From: Caecibacteroides pullorum
Lineage (GTDB): Bacteria; Bacteroidota; Bacteroidia; Bacteroidales; Bacteroidaceae
Direction of reading: 5' to 3'
DNA length: 64,000 bases
Assembly: GCF_019239235.1 (NCBI RefSeq)
Contig: NZ_JAAZTS010000003.1
Coordinates: 186,001 to 250,000 of the forward strand
Shown here one piece after another: positions 18,902 through 27,661 of this stretch. Positions within the stretch are counted from its first letter, which is position 1. The number at the start of each line of letters is the position of its first letter. Under the pieces are notes generated by a model. The model made no database searches. It saw nothing but the letters and a program-made list of their open reading frames with translations, and was not told the DNA's origin. Made by a program: the position numbers and the translations under genes.

Positions 18902-20764
18902 TTATACGTATATTCGCCCATCTTCCGAAATCAGTAAAATGGTCAGTTCGCCGTGAGGTAAGAGAGGGGCACAGTGGTGATGGCAGTGGTCAATGACGGT
19001 CTGCGTAAAGGTTGGCAAAAGCGAGGCTGGTATAAGATCCCATAATTCACGAGCCAAAGTGATGCCGTCGATGCGTGTGCAGACATCTTCACCGCAACCG
19101 GCTTTACGAGCCATTGAAATGATGAAGTCACGGTTCATCGTCACCTGGCGGCTGTGGGTATCCAGATGCCCTTCTGCCAGCTTGACAGCCTTACCTATCA
19201 TAACACCCAGCGTAATGCGAGGCACCTTCAGGCTGTCGGCCAGTTTCAGCGTTTCGCCGATAAAGTTGCCGTAGTGTACGAAAGCCTGTGGCGGTAGTTC
19301 AGGATAATAGGCACGAACGAAACGTTCACTCTTGGCACCCGAATTGATAACGACACGTGGACTGCCTGTAGCGCGTGCCACTTCCATAGATTTGGCGATG
19401 GAGCGGATAAAAGCATCTGTCGAGAAGGGCTTCACAATGCCCGACGTGCCAATAATCGAAATTCCCCCTTCAATGCCTAGGCGAGGGTTGAAAGTGCGGC
19501 GGGCAATTTCTTCACCACCCGGTACGGAAATGAGAACGTCTATCGAGACAGGATTGGATCTCATAGGCAAGGATTGCAGCAAGTGACGGATGCTGTTTTC
19601 TATCATCCGACGTGGGGTAGCGTTAATGGCAGCTTGTCCCACCTCAATTCCCAAACCTGGTAACGTAACACGACCCACTCCGCAACCGCCATCGATGTGA
19701 ATGGATAGAGGAGTGGTAGAAGTGGCAGCGGACGATAGGTGCAACGTGACGCGGGCTTCTATCGTCATGCCGTTGGTAATATCCGGATCATCTCCTGCAT
19801 CTTTTACAGTAAAGGCTGAAGCGACGACGGTCTTACCGTCGGCAGATAAAATCCTTTCTGTAGGACGGGCAGGTATCGTCAGGATTTCGCCGTCTGGCAG
19901 AAGGACTGGAAAAGTGTCGGGAGTATTATCGTCAAGGGCTTTCCAAACAGCAGCTACGGTGGCGGCTGTGGCACAGGTTCCGGTGGTAAGTCCCGTGTGT
20001 TGTGGGTAGAATTCGGGAAGCAGTTGTTCAACTTGCCGACGGAGTCCATGCCGCCCTGTTACGGTTATAAACGAAGGAGGAAGTAGCGGGCGTTGGATGG
20101 CAAACACTTGGATACCAAGGCTTGTTGCCACTTCAACCTTTTCTTTAAATCCTCCTGATAAACCGCTTTCTTTCAGTATGATAGCTTCCGGATGAAGTTG
20201 CTCCATCACGATTCGTTCGTCTTCGCCTTCGTGGTAATAGCAGAGGCGTTCGCGAGGAAATCCTTGGCGGTCGGCCAACAGGCGTGAGCTGTCGCGGTCG
20301 AGGATGCGGCAGTGGCAGCGTATGTTTTCATCTTTCCATAGCGCAGCCAGGCGGGCAATGCTCTGTACGCCCGTAAGCAGGAGGAGAGAGGCCGGATGCG
20401 ATTGCTGTATTTTTTTCACAGCTTCGTCATAGCCGGCACACCAGATAACAGGACAGGCCGTACGTGGCGGATAGATGCGTTCAAGTCTGATCACAGGGAT
20501 TTGCAGACGTTGCCCCACTGTAGCTACGTTGCGATGCAGTTCCTCAGCAAAAGGATGAGCGGCATCGACCAGTAGCCGGATTCCCTTTTGCCGGCAGAAT
20601 TGCTCCATCGCTCCCGCATCCATGCCTCCTTGCAGACGGATGCCGTGGTGTAGGGACACTTCCTGTTCATCTCCACGGGTGGAATAGTAGAACGGACTGC
20701 CCGATTCGTCCAGTGTGTTTACCGCCAGTCGGCCTTCGGTGGTTCCTCCTAAAATAAGAATCAT
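18902..20764 (-). CDS. cbiJ-cbiD: fused precorrin-6A reductase (CbiJ) and C1-methyltransferase (CbiD)
   Basis: 620 residues in two parts. Residues 1-245 are CbiJ/CobK-like: MILILGGTTEGR at the start and the DAAHPFAEELHRN motif near 68, for NAD(P)H reduction of the corrin intermediate. From about residue 256 it is CbiD: HTGLTTGTCATAATVAAV is its signature start, followed by GGCGVGRVTLPGL and GTSGIVKPFSTDAF. CbiD methylates C1 of cobalt-precorrin-5B. The fusion places non-consecutive but neighbouring steps on one chain. It is the last gene of the minus-strand cbi operon, 3 bp after cbiG-cbiF. Confidence 0.93.
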   Translation of the reverse strand: MILILGGTTEGRLAVNTLDESGSPFYYSTRGDEQEVSLHHGIRLQGGMDAGAMEQFCRQKGIRLLVDAAHPFAEELHRNVATVGQRLQIPVIRLERIYPPRTACPVIWCAGYDEAVKKIQQSHPASLLLLTGVQSIARLAALWKDENIRCHCRILDRDSSRLLADRQGFPRERLCYYHEGEDERIVMEQLHPEAIILKESGLSGGFKEKVEVATSLGIQVFAIQRPLLPPSFITVTGRHGLRRQVEQLLPEFYPQHTGLTTGTCATAATVAAVWKALDDNTPDTFPVLLPDGEILTIPARPTERILSADGKTVVASAFTVKDAGDDPDITNGMTIEARVTLHLSSAATSTTPLSIHIDGGCGVGRVTLPGLGIEVGQAAINATPRRMIENSIRHLLQSLPMRSNPVSIDVLISVPGGEEIARRTFNPRLGIEGGISIIGTSGIVKPFSTDAFIRSIAKSMEVARATGSPRVVINSGAKSERFVRAYYPELPPQAFVHYGNFIGETLKLADSLKVPRITLGVMIGKAVKLAEGHLDTHSRQVTMNRDFIISMARKAGCGEDVCTRIDGITLARELWDLIPASLLPTFTQTVIDHCHHHCAPLLPHGELTILLISEDGRIYV

Positions 20765-20767
20765 AAT

Positions 20768-22621
20768 TCAATCCTTCCGATACAGATGTTTGAACTCGTG
20801 CGCATAGAGGCGGGACAAGCCTTGGCGGTTGTCAATGGCTTCGCCCACTACTAGCAGGGTAGTCAGTGTCAGGTTGTTTTCTTTCACAATCTTGGCCAAA
20901 TCTTTCAGCACACCGCGGTAGATTCGTTCGTCTTTCCACGTCAGATGGTAACAAGCGGCTACAGGCGTATCTTCGGGATATTCCTGCAACAGTTCGCTCT
21001 GCACCTGGTCTACAATACCCGCGCTGAGGAATATGCACATCGTACTTTGCGACCGCGCCATGAGGTGGAGCTTTTCCCGTTCGGGCATGGGTGTCCGTCC
21101 TTCGCCGCGGGTCAGGATGATACTCTGCACTTTTTCGGGAATGGTAAACTGTGATTTCAGGGCAGCGGCAGCGGCTTGGAAAGAAGAAATACCTGGCGTG
21201 ATGTGATAACTCATCTGGTATTGGTCGAAATAGTTCATCTGTTCCTGTATGGCTCCATAGATACAAGGATCACCCGTGTGCAGCCGGACAATGAAGCAAC
21301 CGCGGTCATAGAATTCTTTCATCAGCGCGAACTGTTCCTCCAGATTCATGGAGGCAGAACTACGGACTACGGCACCTGGTTTGGCACAATAGGTCAGTTC
21401 ACGGGGCACCAGACTGCCGGCATAGAGTATCAGATCGGCTTTTTCCAGCATCTGTCGTCCGCGTACGGATATCAGGTCGGGATCGCCCGGACCGGCTCCC
21501 ACGATTTCGATATGGCCGCTGTCGGTCATTATTCCCTTTCCAATGGCTACGGCCAGGGTATAGTTACTGCCTTTCTGTTTGTTCAGTACCAGACACCCGC
21601 TTTCCGAGGCCAACAGGGCTGCAGCTTCGCTGACGCTGGGCGTACCCATGTGTTTTTGTACTACTTCGCTCGGGGTAGGGACGTCTACCGCCTTCAACTC
21701 GTCGGCTGTATAGAAGTGCACGGGGAACCGGGATTGCAGCTGTCCGACTACCGGCTCTTCACGTTTCTCGCAGATAGTGGCAAAATCGGAAATTGCGGCG
21801 GGATGGATGTGTTGGCTGTACAGCGTTTCGTCCAGTTGCCGGATAACTTCCTCGACAGGTCCGGCGTTGTGTGCCAGTCCGATGCCTGCATGGAGTACCT
21901 GCGGAATGTAATAAAGAGCAGGGATTCCGGCAGTGTCGTAGCGGAAAGGCGTAATCAGCAAGACTAGTTCGTAAGGCTTCAAGTCGATGTCTTCGAAGCG
22001 TCCGTAACGGATGCTGACATGCGGCGGACAAGTCTGCTCCAACCGCTCTACCCCCGGCACCCGTACACCGATGTACAGCAATGTGGGTACTTGTTTGACA
22101 AACAGGCTGATGAGCCGGTTTATTATGCGATGTCCTTCATCTGAATTTGCGGAAATCATGTTTCCACCTTCGGCAGCCAGGACTGTCCAGTTGTATTCAG
22201 TGCCCAGTGTATCGAGTGCCCATAGGCCGGTACGGTCACTTTGTGTAGTAATCACGGCTTCCGCTCCGATACATCCGGCCACACATCGGGCCAGCTCGTT
22301 CGCCCCGCCTACATGTCCCGACAGGACAGGAATGGCATATCGTCCCGTACTGTCTATACATACCACTGCAGGATCCGTATGCTTGTCTGCGATGAAAGGC
22401 GCTATGCTCCGTACACAAATCCCCATGGCTCCGATAAAGATAAAGGCGTCATAGCGATGGAAATTTTCATTGAAGAAGTTCGCATAGCTTTCTACATTCA
22501 GGCAGGTATTGTCCTTGACCGTCGTACTGAGGATGACGGCTTGGGGAAATTCCGGCAACAGACGGTGTGCCAGCGGCAATCCTTCTTCGGAAATCAATAT
22601 AATGGCTGTCTTTTTATCCAT
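20768..22621 (-). CDS. cbiG-cbiF: fused CbiG hydrolase and CbiF C11-methyltransferase
   Basis: 617 residues. The N-terminal part (1 to about 360) is CbiG, which opens the lactone ring of cobalt-precorrin-5A. It contains FIGAMGICVRSIAP, DSTGRYAIPVLSGHVGGANE and a central linker before a C-terminal CbiG core with GIGLAHNAG-like and SVSEAAALLASE segments. From about residue 369 it is a SAM methyltransferase, HIEIVGAGPGDPDLISVRG, matching CbiF/CobM, with GDPCIYGAIQEQM typical of that enzyme. The two activities are sequential, F then G. Upstream neighbour cbiE-cbiT ends 14 bp before this start. Confidence 0.94.
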   Translation of the reverse strand: MDKKTAIILISEEGLPLAHRLLPEFPQAVILSTTVKDNTCLNVESYANFFNENFHRYDAFIFIGAMGICVRSIAPFIADKHTDPAVVCIDSTGRYAIPVLSGHVGGANELARCVAGCIGAEAVITTQSDRTGLWALDTLGTEYNWTVLAAEGGNMISANSDEGHRIINRLISLFVKQVPTLLYIGVRVPGVERLEQTCPPHVSIRYGRFEDIDLKPYELVLLITPFRYDTAGIPALYYIPQVLHAGIGLAHNAGPVEEVIRQLDETLYSQHIHPAAISDFATICEKREEPVVGQLQSRFPVHFYTADELKAVDVPTPSEVVQKHMGTPSVSEAAALLASESGCLVLNKQKGSNYTLAVAIGKGIMTDSGHIEIVGAGPGDPDLISVRGRQMLEKADLILYAGSLVPRELTYCAKPGAVVRSSASMNLEEQFALMKEFYDRGCFIVRLHTGDPCIYGAIQEQMNYFDQYQMSYHITPGISSFQAAAAALKSQFTIPEKVQSIILTRGEGRTPMPEREKLHLMARSQSTMCIFLSAGIVDQVQSELLQEYPEDTPVAACYHLTWKDERIYRGVLKDLAKIVKENNLTLTTLLVVGEAIDNRQGLSRLYAHEFKHLYRKD

Positions 22622-22635
22622 GTTTTCTGTTTCTA

Positions 22636-23841
22636 TTATAAGGTAGCTTTCATTATTTCGATGGGATTGTAGTCATCCAACGCAATGCGTACCGATGGTT
22701 GCAGTTGCATACCCAGTTTTGCGGCTGCCTCGCGGAAGGCTTTCCCGCTTTCGGCAGATACGGAGTTGAAGACGATACATCCACCGGGCTGGAGAAGTTT
22801 CTTTATTCCTTCCATCATTACGCCCAGTTTGCCTCCATGACCACCGATAAATACGGCATCGGGAAGAGGTAAGGAGGAAAGGTCGGTTTGCAGAAAGTCT
22901 CCTGTCAGATGTTGTATGCCCGGAACGCTGAAGCGGCGACTGTTCACTTCCATTAGTTGTCTGCCTTCGGGACGTATTTCAAAAGAAACGACTGTCAGAT
23001 GCGGAAACTGAAGGCGTGCTTCGATGGATACCGAACCCGTGCAGGAACCGATATCCCAAAACACATGTCGGCTGTTCAGTTCGAGTACACGGAGCGTAAG
23101 CAGCCGGATAGGGGCCTTGGTTATCATGCGGGCACGTCCGTCCAAATGATCGAAAGCCTCGTCAGGAATACCGAAGGGACGTGGTGGGAGAGGAGTGTTA
23201 GCTTTCAAGATCAAGCAATTGGGGCGTTCAAAGCAGCTTCGGGCAGTCTCTTCAACCGTCATCCGGCGGATGCGTTCTTTGTCTGGGTTTCCCAGGTGTT
23301 CGCCTACATAGACCGTATATTGGCTGTAGCCATAGTCCAGCATGCGGTGGGCAATGGCGTCGGGAGTGTGTTCCCGGTCGGTCAGGATGCCGATTTGGGT
23401 GCTTCGTTCTATCAAGGCTCTGTCCAGTTCCTGCCAGGGGCGTCCGGTCAGCGATACGTTTCGCATGTCGCTGTAGGGGATTACCATCCTGTGTGCCAAT
23501 GTCTGCAAGGAGTTGAAGGCAGGATAGAGTTGCAGGTGAGCTTCAGGCATCCGTTTACGGAGCGTGTTGGCAAAACCGAAAAACAGCGGATCGCCCGAAG
23601 CGAATACCACGATAGGATGTCCGTCGGTCTCGAAATGGGCCTTGTATTGTGTGAATACGTTGTCCAGCGGTATGTTGATGGTCATCCACGTGGCATCATC
23701 CGGCAGCAGGGAAGCTACAATCTCCCTGTGCCGTACACCGCCCGAGAAGTACCTTCCGTTTCGGATCAATTCCTGTACTTCGGGAGGAAAGAAGGGTGAG
23801 GGACTGTCATCCAGTCCTATCAGGATGAAATTCTGTTCCAT
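22636..23841 (-). CDS. cobL: bifunctional C5-methyltransferase and C15-methyltransferase/decarboxylase (CbiE-CbiT)
   Basis: 401 residues from the ATG at 23841; an upstream in-frame start would overlap the preceding gene by about 100 bp and add a non-homologous tail. The N-terminal CbiE half includes FASGDPLFFGFANTL and the MVIPYSDMRNVSLTGRPW region. The C-terminal CbiT half has the Rossmann SAM motif FWDIGSCTGSVSIEARL and the later AVFIGGHGGKL. Together they methylate C5 and C15 and decarboxylate the acetate side chain, as CobL does in one protein. It starts 10 bp after the cbiH-cbiC stop. Confidence 0.93.
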   Translation of the reverse strand: MEQNFILIGLDDSPSPFFPPEVQELIRNGRYFSGGVRHREIVASLLPDDATWMTINIPLDNVFTQYKAHFETDGHPIVVFASGDPLFFGFANTLRKRMPEAHLQLYPAFNSLQTLAHRMVIPYSDMRNVSLTGRPWQELDRALIERSTQIGILTDREHTPDAIAHRMLDYGYSQYTVYVGEHLGNPDKERIRRMTVEETARSCFERPNCLILKANTPLPPRPFGIPDEAFDHLDGRARMITKAPIRLLTLRVLELNSRHVFWDIGSCTGSVSIEARLQFPHLTVVSFEIRPEGRQLMEVNSRRFSVPGIQHLTGDFLQTDLSSLPLPDAVFIGGHGGKLGVMMEGIKKLLQPGGCIVFNSVSAESGKAFREAAAKLGMQLQPSVRIALDDYNPIEIMKATL

Positions 23842-23851
23842 ATTTATCTGT

Positions 23852-25276
23852 TTATACGTCTCGGCCGGGACGCAGTTGTTCGGCATCGTTGTAGCAAAGG
23901 ATGGCGTTGACCAGCGTAGCGGCCAGGTTGCTTCCTCCTTTGCGTCCTTCCACAATGATTTTGGGGATTTCTGTAAAAGGTTTCACCATGTGCTTGGATT
24001 CCTTTACGTGAACGAAACCTACAGGCGCTGCCACGATGCCTGCCGGACGGGCTTTCCCTTTGCGAATCAGGTCGCATAGCTCCATCAGGGCCGTCGGCGC
24101 GTTGCCGAAGACAAACAGGGCGTCAGGATGTTCTTCTACCGCGAGTCGGATGCCGGCCTGTGTACGGGTAATCTTTTTTTCAGCAGCCATTTCAGCCGAG
24201 CGCGGATCACTGAGATAACATTTCACTTCCACTCCCAGCCGTTGCAACGCTCCCTTGCGGATGCCGCTGGCGGCCATGGTCACATCGGTGACAATGGTTT
24301 TCACTTGTCCGTCAGCAATCTGTCTGTACAGCGTAGATACGGCATGGTTGTCGGTCCGCAGCAAGTCTTCCATTTCGAAATCGGCCGTGGTATGGATGGC
24401 GTGCAGCAGGGCCCATTTGTGGTCCAAGGGGATATCCTTGTTCTTCAGTTCGCTTTCGATGGTACGGAAACTGCGTATCATGATGTCCTGTCCGATGGAA
24501 GCTCCCGATTCCTCGTTTTCCCGATAGTATCCCCGGGGAGTAACAAAGCTGCCTTCCCATTCATAAGACTGTGAGTTGCCGATAATGACGACTGTGAACA
24601 TGTCTGTCTGTTCGGGATCAAATTCTTGTAAGGAGGTCACGTGTACTTCCTGTTCCGGTCTTCCGGCCTGGCGGACGTAGCCCACAGGTGTCTGTGGGGA
24701 ACGGCCTTCCTGCAGGAATATTTCTTTCAGCCGATAGAGTTGCCAGTAGCGGCCTTCGCTTTTGGGATTATAGACAGCAGTGACAAAATCGCCCTGGGCA
24801 GCGGCTACGATTCGTTTCTCGATGCGTTCCCACGGAGTCATCAGGTCGCTGAGGGAAATGACGCAAAAATCGTGGCCCACCGGTGCGCCCAGCAGGGAGG
24901 CTGCCTTCTGAAAGGCACTGATGCCGGGCAGGGATACGATTTCGACAGTGCTGCCCCGTTCGCGCTTCATTTCGTAAATGAGCGGTGTCATGCCATAGAT
25001 GCCTGCATCGCCCGAACTGATGACGCATACCGTCTTTCCCTGCTCTGCCAGTTCGAAAGCCTGTTCGGCCCGCACGCGTTCGCGTTTCATCCCTGTGTCG
25101 ATGCAGGGTGTTTCCAGATGCAGGTAAGGAGTGATAAACTGAAAATAGTATTTGTAGCCTATCACGGCATCTGCTTCGTGCAGTGCAGCCTTGACGGCCG
25201 GGGTGATGTCTTGTTCGTTGCCCGGTCCGATGCCGGCAACGATTATTTTCGGTTGTTTCATTTCTTTGGATTTCAT
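23852..25276 (-). CDS. cbiH-cbiC: fused C17-methyltransferase (CbiH) and precorrin-8X methylmutase (CbiC)
   Basis: 474 residues from the ATG at 25276; an ATG at 25261 is an alternative, and an upstream TTG at 25288 overlaps the promoter box. The first half is CbiH/CobJ: KIIVAGIGPGNEQDITPAV, the SSGDAGIYGMTPLIYE segment and the ring-contraction LPGISAFQKAASLLG region. The second half, from about residue 260, is CbiC/CobH: AIHTTADFEMEDLL with its catalytic-site histidine, TDVTMAASGIRKG, and FVHVKESKHM near the end. CbiC moves the C11 methyl to C12, giving cobyrinate. First gene of the four-gene fused cbi operon. Confidence 0.93.
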   Translation of the reverse strand: MKSKEMKQPKIIVAGIGPGNEQDITPAVKAALHEADAVIGYKYYFQFITPYLHLETPCIDTGMKRERVRAEQAFELAEQGKTVCVISSGDAGIYGMTPLIYEMKRERGSTVEIVSLPGISAFQKAASLLGAPVGHDFCVISLSDLMTPWERIEKRIVAAAQGDFVTAVYNPKSEGRYWQLYRLKEIFLQEGRSPQTPVGYVRQAGRPEQEVHVTSLQEFDPEQTDMFTVVIIGNSQSYEWEGSFVTPRGYYRENEESGASIGQDIMIRSFRTIESELKNKDIPLDHKWALLHAIHTTADFEMEDLLRTDNHAVSTLYRQIADGQVKTIVTDVTMAASGIRKGALQRLGVEVKCYLSDPRSAEMAAEKKITRTQAGIRLAVEEHPDALFVFGNAPTALMELCDLIRKGKARPAGIVAAPVGFVHVKESKHMVKPFTEIPKIIVEGRKGGSNLAATLVNAILCYNDAEQLRPGRDV

Positions 25277-25285
25277 AATCTTTGG

Positions 25286-25293
25286 CAAAGATA
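25286..25293 (-). promoter_or_regulatory. -7 box ahead of the cbiH-cbiC operon
   Basis: Minus strand TATCTTTG followed by C lies 10 bp before the ATG at 25276, so the message would start close to or at that codon. This argues either for a nearly leaderless start or for use of the ATG at 25261. Confidence 0.5.
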
Positions 25294-25356
25294 CGTTTTT
25301 TCAGTAAACTTTCCGGTCGTTACTGCTGTCTTTATCGCGGGTGGTTCAGTCTTGTC

Positions 25357-26298
25357 TCAATCTTTTCCGGCAGCATAGGCAGCTTTCTTTTCCATGATGC
25401 CTACACTGCGATGGTGCAGGCTGAAGCGGAGGTGTTCGATAAAGATGTCTTGGATTTCGGGTATTTGTCCCAGGCCTTCCTGGCGTATATTAACGGTATA
25501 TCCTTCTGCTTCCAGTTTTTCTTTCCATTCTGTGGCTATGTCGTTGCGGGCATGGTCGCCTGCCACCAGCATGAAGGGTTGTAAGGTCACTTTTCGGGCT
25601 TTCGCAGCTTTCAGTTGTGCCAGCAGGGTGTCGAAGGTCGGATAGCCTTCTATCGTGGCTACGTGGCAGTTTGAGTGTCCGGTGGTTTTCAGTACATGGT
25701 CCATTTGGCTGTAGACAGCTGCGCTTGGAGTATAAGTGCCGTGCCCTACGAGCACGAAATGTTCCGTTTCCTTTTTCCCATCCGACATTGCTGCGCCCAT
25801 GCGTCCGGTCAGGATATCGGCTACTTTCTGGCAATCGTCCACCGAATAGAGCAGGGGAGTACCCACCCGAATTTCTTTAAAGAAAGCCTGTACGCTTTCC
25901 ACGTCGCGCCGAAGCGATTCCATTTCCACTCCGTCAATGATGTTGCTGCTCTGTACGACGACGTGTGTATAGCCTTCGGCCCTCAGGCGCAGAAGTGCTT
26001 CGAGCGGCGTGTCTTTCCGGATGCCGCGTTGCTTGAGGCGGCGGATGACAATGCGCGATGTATAGGCTTCGGTAAAGGTAAGTTCAGGAAACGCTTCCTG
26101 CGCTTTCCGGTTCAGGGCATCGATGGTGAGGGCACGTGTGTCGTCGTATGTCGTACCGAAATGTACCATCAGCAGGGCTGCTTTCTCGCCACTCTTCAGA
26201 TTGGCAAGCAAGTCGCAAGGAACAAAACCGCCCTCTCCGTATGCGCGACAGAGGAGGGCGGTTTGACATAACAAAAGTAAAGTAAGGACTTTTCTCAT
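25357..26298 (-). CDS. cbiK: sirohydrochlorin cobaltochelatase, exported form
   Basis: 313 residues. The CbiK chelatase fold shows the catalytic/metal histidines His46 (ALLMVHFGTT), His186 (FVLVGHGTYT) and His249 (LVAGDHARND), with EGYPTFD between. CbiK inserts cobalt into sirohydrochlorin, the entry step of the anaerobic pathway. A clear N-terminal signal (MRKVLTLLLLCQTALLCRA) precedes the domain, so the enzyme is probably periplasmic, like the periplasmic CbiK described in Desulfovibrio. It follows the DUF4374 lipoprotein gene by 11 bp and so is likely under the riboswitch upstream of the TonB receptor. Confidence 0.92.
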   Translation of the reverse strand: MRKVLTLLLLCQTALLCRAYGEGGFVPCDLLANLKSGEKAALLMVHFGTTYDDTRALTIDALNRKAQEAFPELTFTEAYTSRIVIRRLKQRGIRKDTPLEALLRLRAEGYTHVVVQSSNIIDGVEMESLRRDVESVQAFFKEIRVGTPLLYSVDDCQKVADILTGRMGAAMSDGKKETEHFVLVGHGTYTPSAAVYSQMDHVLKTTGHSNCHVATIEGYPTFDTLLAQLKAAKARKVTLQPFMLVAGDHARNDIATEWKEKLEAEGYTVNIRQEGLGQIPEIQDIFIEHLRFSLHHRSVGIMEKKAAYAAGKD

Positions 26299-26309
26299 GC
26301 AGGGGCTGA

Positions 26310-27635
26310 TTACTGGTTGCTCATTACGCGCAGGATGTCGAAGTAGAAGCTGGCATCCACCTCTGCTCCTTTTTCAACTTTCCCTGTTGCGATGTCGTAG
26401 ACATAGATGCAGGATTCCTCACGGGTATTCACGCCTACATACGCTTTCCCGTCGACAACGGCCGTGCGTTGGGAGAAGCGGCCGGCATTGTAGGCTATTT
26501 CCTCACCGTTGTATTTCAGCCGTTCTCTTGTGCCGTCTGCCAGGTTCAGGATGGTGTAGTAGTGGCAGTAGGAGTCGATGTTGAGCGTACCGTCCTGCGG
26601 GTCACCGTCATCGTTGCGTGCGTAGGCTAGTGCCTTTCCGTTGCCCAGGTATTGGATGGTCAGCAACTTGCCGTCAGCGTTCGGATAACCGTCGTAAGTC
26701 GTATCAAACTGTGTTTCGCCCTTTTTGATGCGAAGCAGGTGGCCTATTTCCTTTTCGTTTTCGTCCGGAGTGAAAGTGGCCAGGTAAAGATTGTCATCCT
26801 CATCATACATCACGCTGTTCTGCATCAGTTCGCCGTAGGCGCTGCCAGCTGTCTGTTGGGCTATATTGTTCGGTTCGTTGCTTTCCACCTTCATAGTAGC
26901 CGGGTCGATGATAGCCGTGTAGAAATAGGGCGTAGCCTTTCCGTTCCGTTTCGAAGTCTTGGCAAAGTAGAAATAATAAAGTTTCTTGTCGCTTTGGCGG
27001 TAGGTCAGGATGCCCGACGTCGTGAGTACCGGATAGCCTTCGGGAGCAGTAATTTCACTCAGGGTACCGCTGTCGATGATGCTCATGTCGTCGGCGTTCA
27101 GCTTGGTCCAGATGATTTTGTCTGCATCGCCGTTGGCGGCCATGATGAGCAGTGTGTTGTCGTCCAGCCAGGCGTGTGTGTACGAGCGTGCCTTGAATGT
27201 ATAGCCGTCGGCAAACGGACGTTGGCCAACAACGTTCAGGGCGTTTTTGCCGGTCGTGGGGTCATAGTTCACTTCCAGTTTCACAAAGCGGTCGGCCGGC
27301 TGGTAAGGCACTTCATAATAATATTTGCCTTTCACGATCGCCTCCATGGTGTAGGTGTTTCCATTGGATTCGAATTCGGAGCCGATTCCTTCGATCGTAA
27401 TCTTGTCTGCATCGGCGCTCAGGTCGGATACACTTCTGACGATGGTTCCGTCGCCCTGGCTCATGCCGCCATGCTTGCCCACACTAAGGAAAAGGTCGAA
27501 GTGATAGTCCTTCGTCGTTTCTTCCGGATTATTGTTGCCTCCGTTTCCTTCGGCGGGATCGTCCGAACAGGCTGTGAAAGAAGTGGCCAGCAGGGCAGCC
27601 ATACATGCACTCAGTAAAAATTTGAATTTTTTCAT
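26310..27635 (-). CDS. DUF4374 lipoprotein, probable partner of the TonB receptor
   Basis: 441 residues. The N-terminus is a lipoprotein signal, MKKFKFLLSACMAALLATSF followed by TAC, with the lipobox Cys near residue 23, then a flexible Asn/Gly/Glu-rich linker typical of surface-exposed Bacteroides lipoproteins. The body has repeated strands and Tyr/Asp-rich blades suggesting a beta-propeller; it resembles DUF4374 family proteins. It lies 26 bp downstream of the TonB receptor. By analogy with receptor-lipoprotein pairs, it may capture corrinoid or another ligand at the cell surface; this is inference, and it should not be equated with BtuG without comparison. Confidence 0.78.
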   Translation of the reverse strand: MKKFKFLLSACMAALLATSFTACSDDPAEGNGGNNNPEETTKDYHFDLFLSVGKHGGMSQGDGTIVRSVSDLSADADKITIEGIGSEFESNGNTYTMEAIVKGKYYYEVPYQPADRFVKLEVNYDPTTGKNALNVVGQRPFADGYTFKARSYTHAWLDDNTLLIMAANGDADKIIWTKLNADDMSIIDSGTLSEITAPEGYPVLTTSGILTYRQSDKKLYYFYFAKTSKRNGKATPYFYTAIIDPATMKVESNEPNNIAQQTAGSAYGELMQNSVMYDEDDNLYLATFTPDENEKEIGHLLRIKKGETQFDTTYDGYPNADGKLLTIQYLGNGKALAYARNDDGDPQDGTLNIDSYCHYYTILNLADGTRERLKYNGEEIAYNAGRFSQRTAVVDGKAYVGVNTREESCIYVYDIATGKVEKGAEVDASFYFDILRVMSNQ

Positions 27636-27661
27636 AATGAAACAATTGGTTATTGGTTAGA

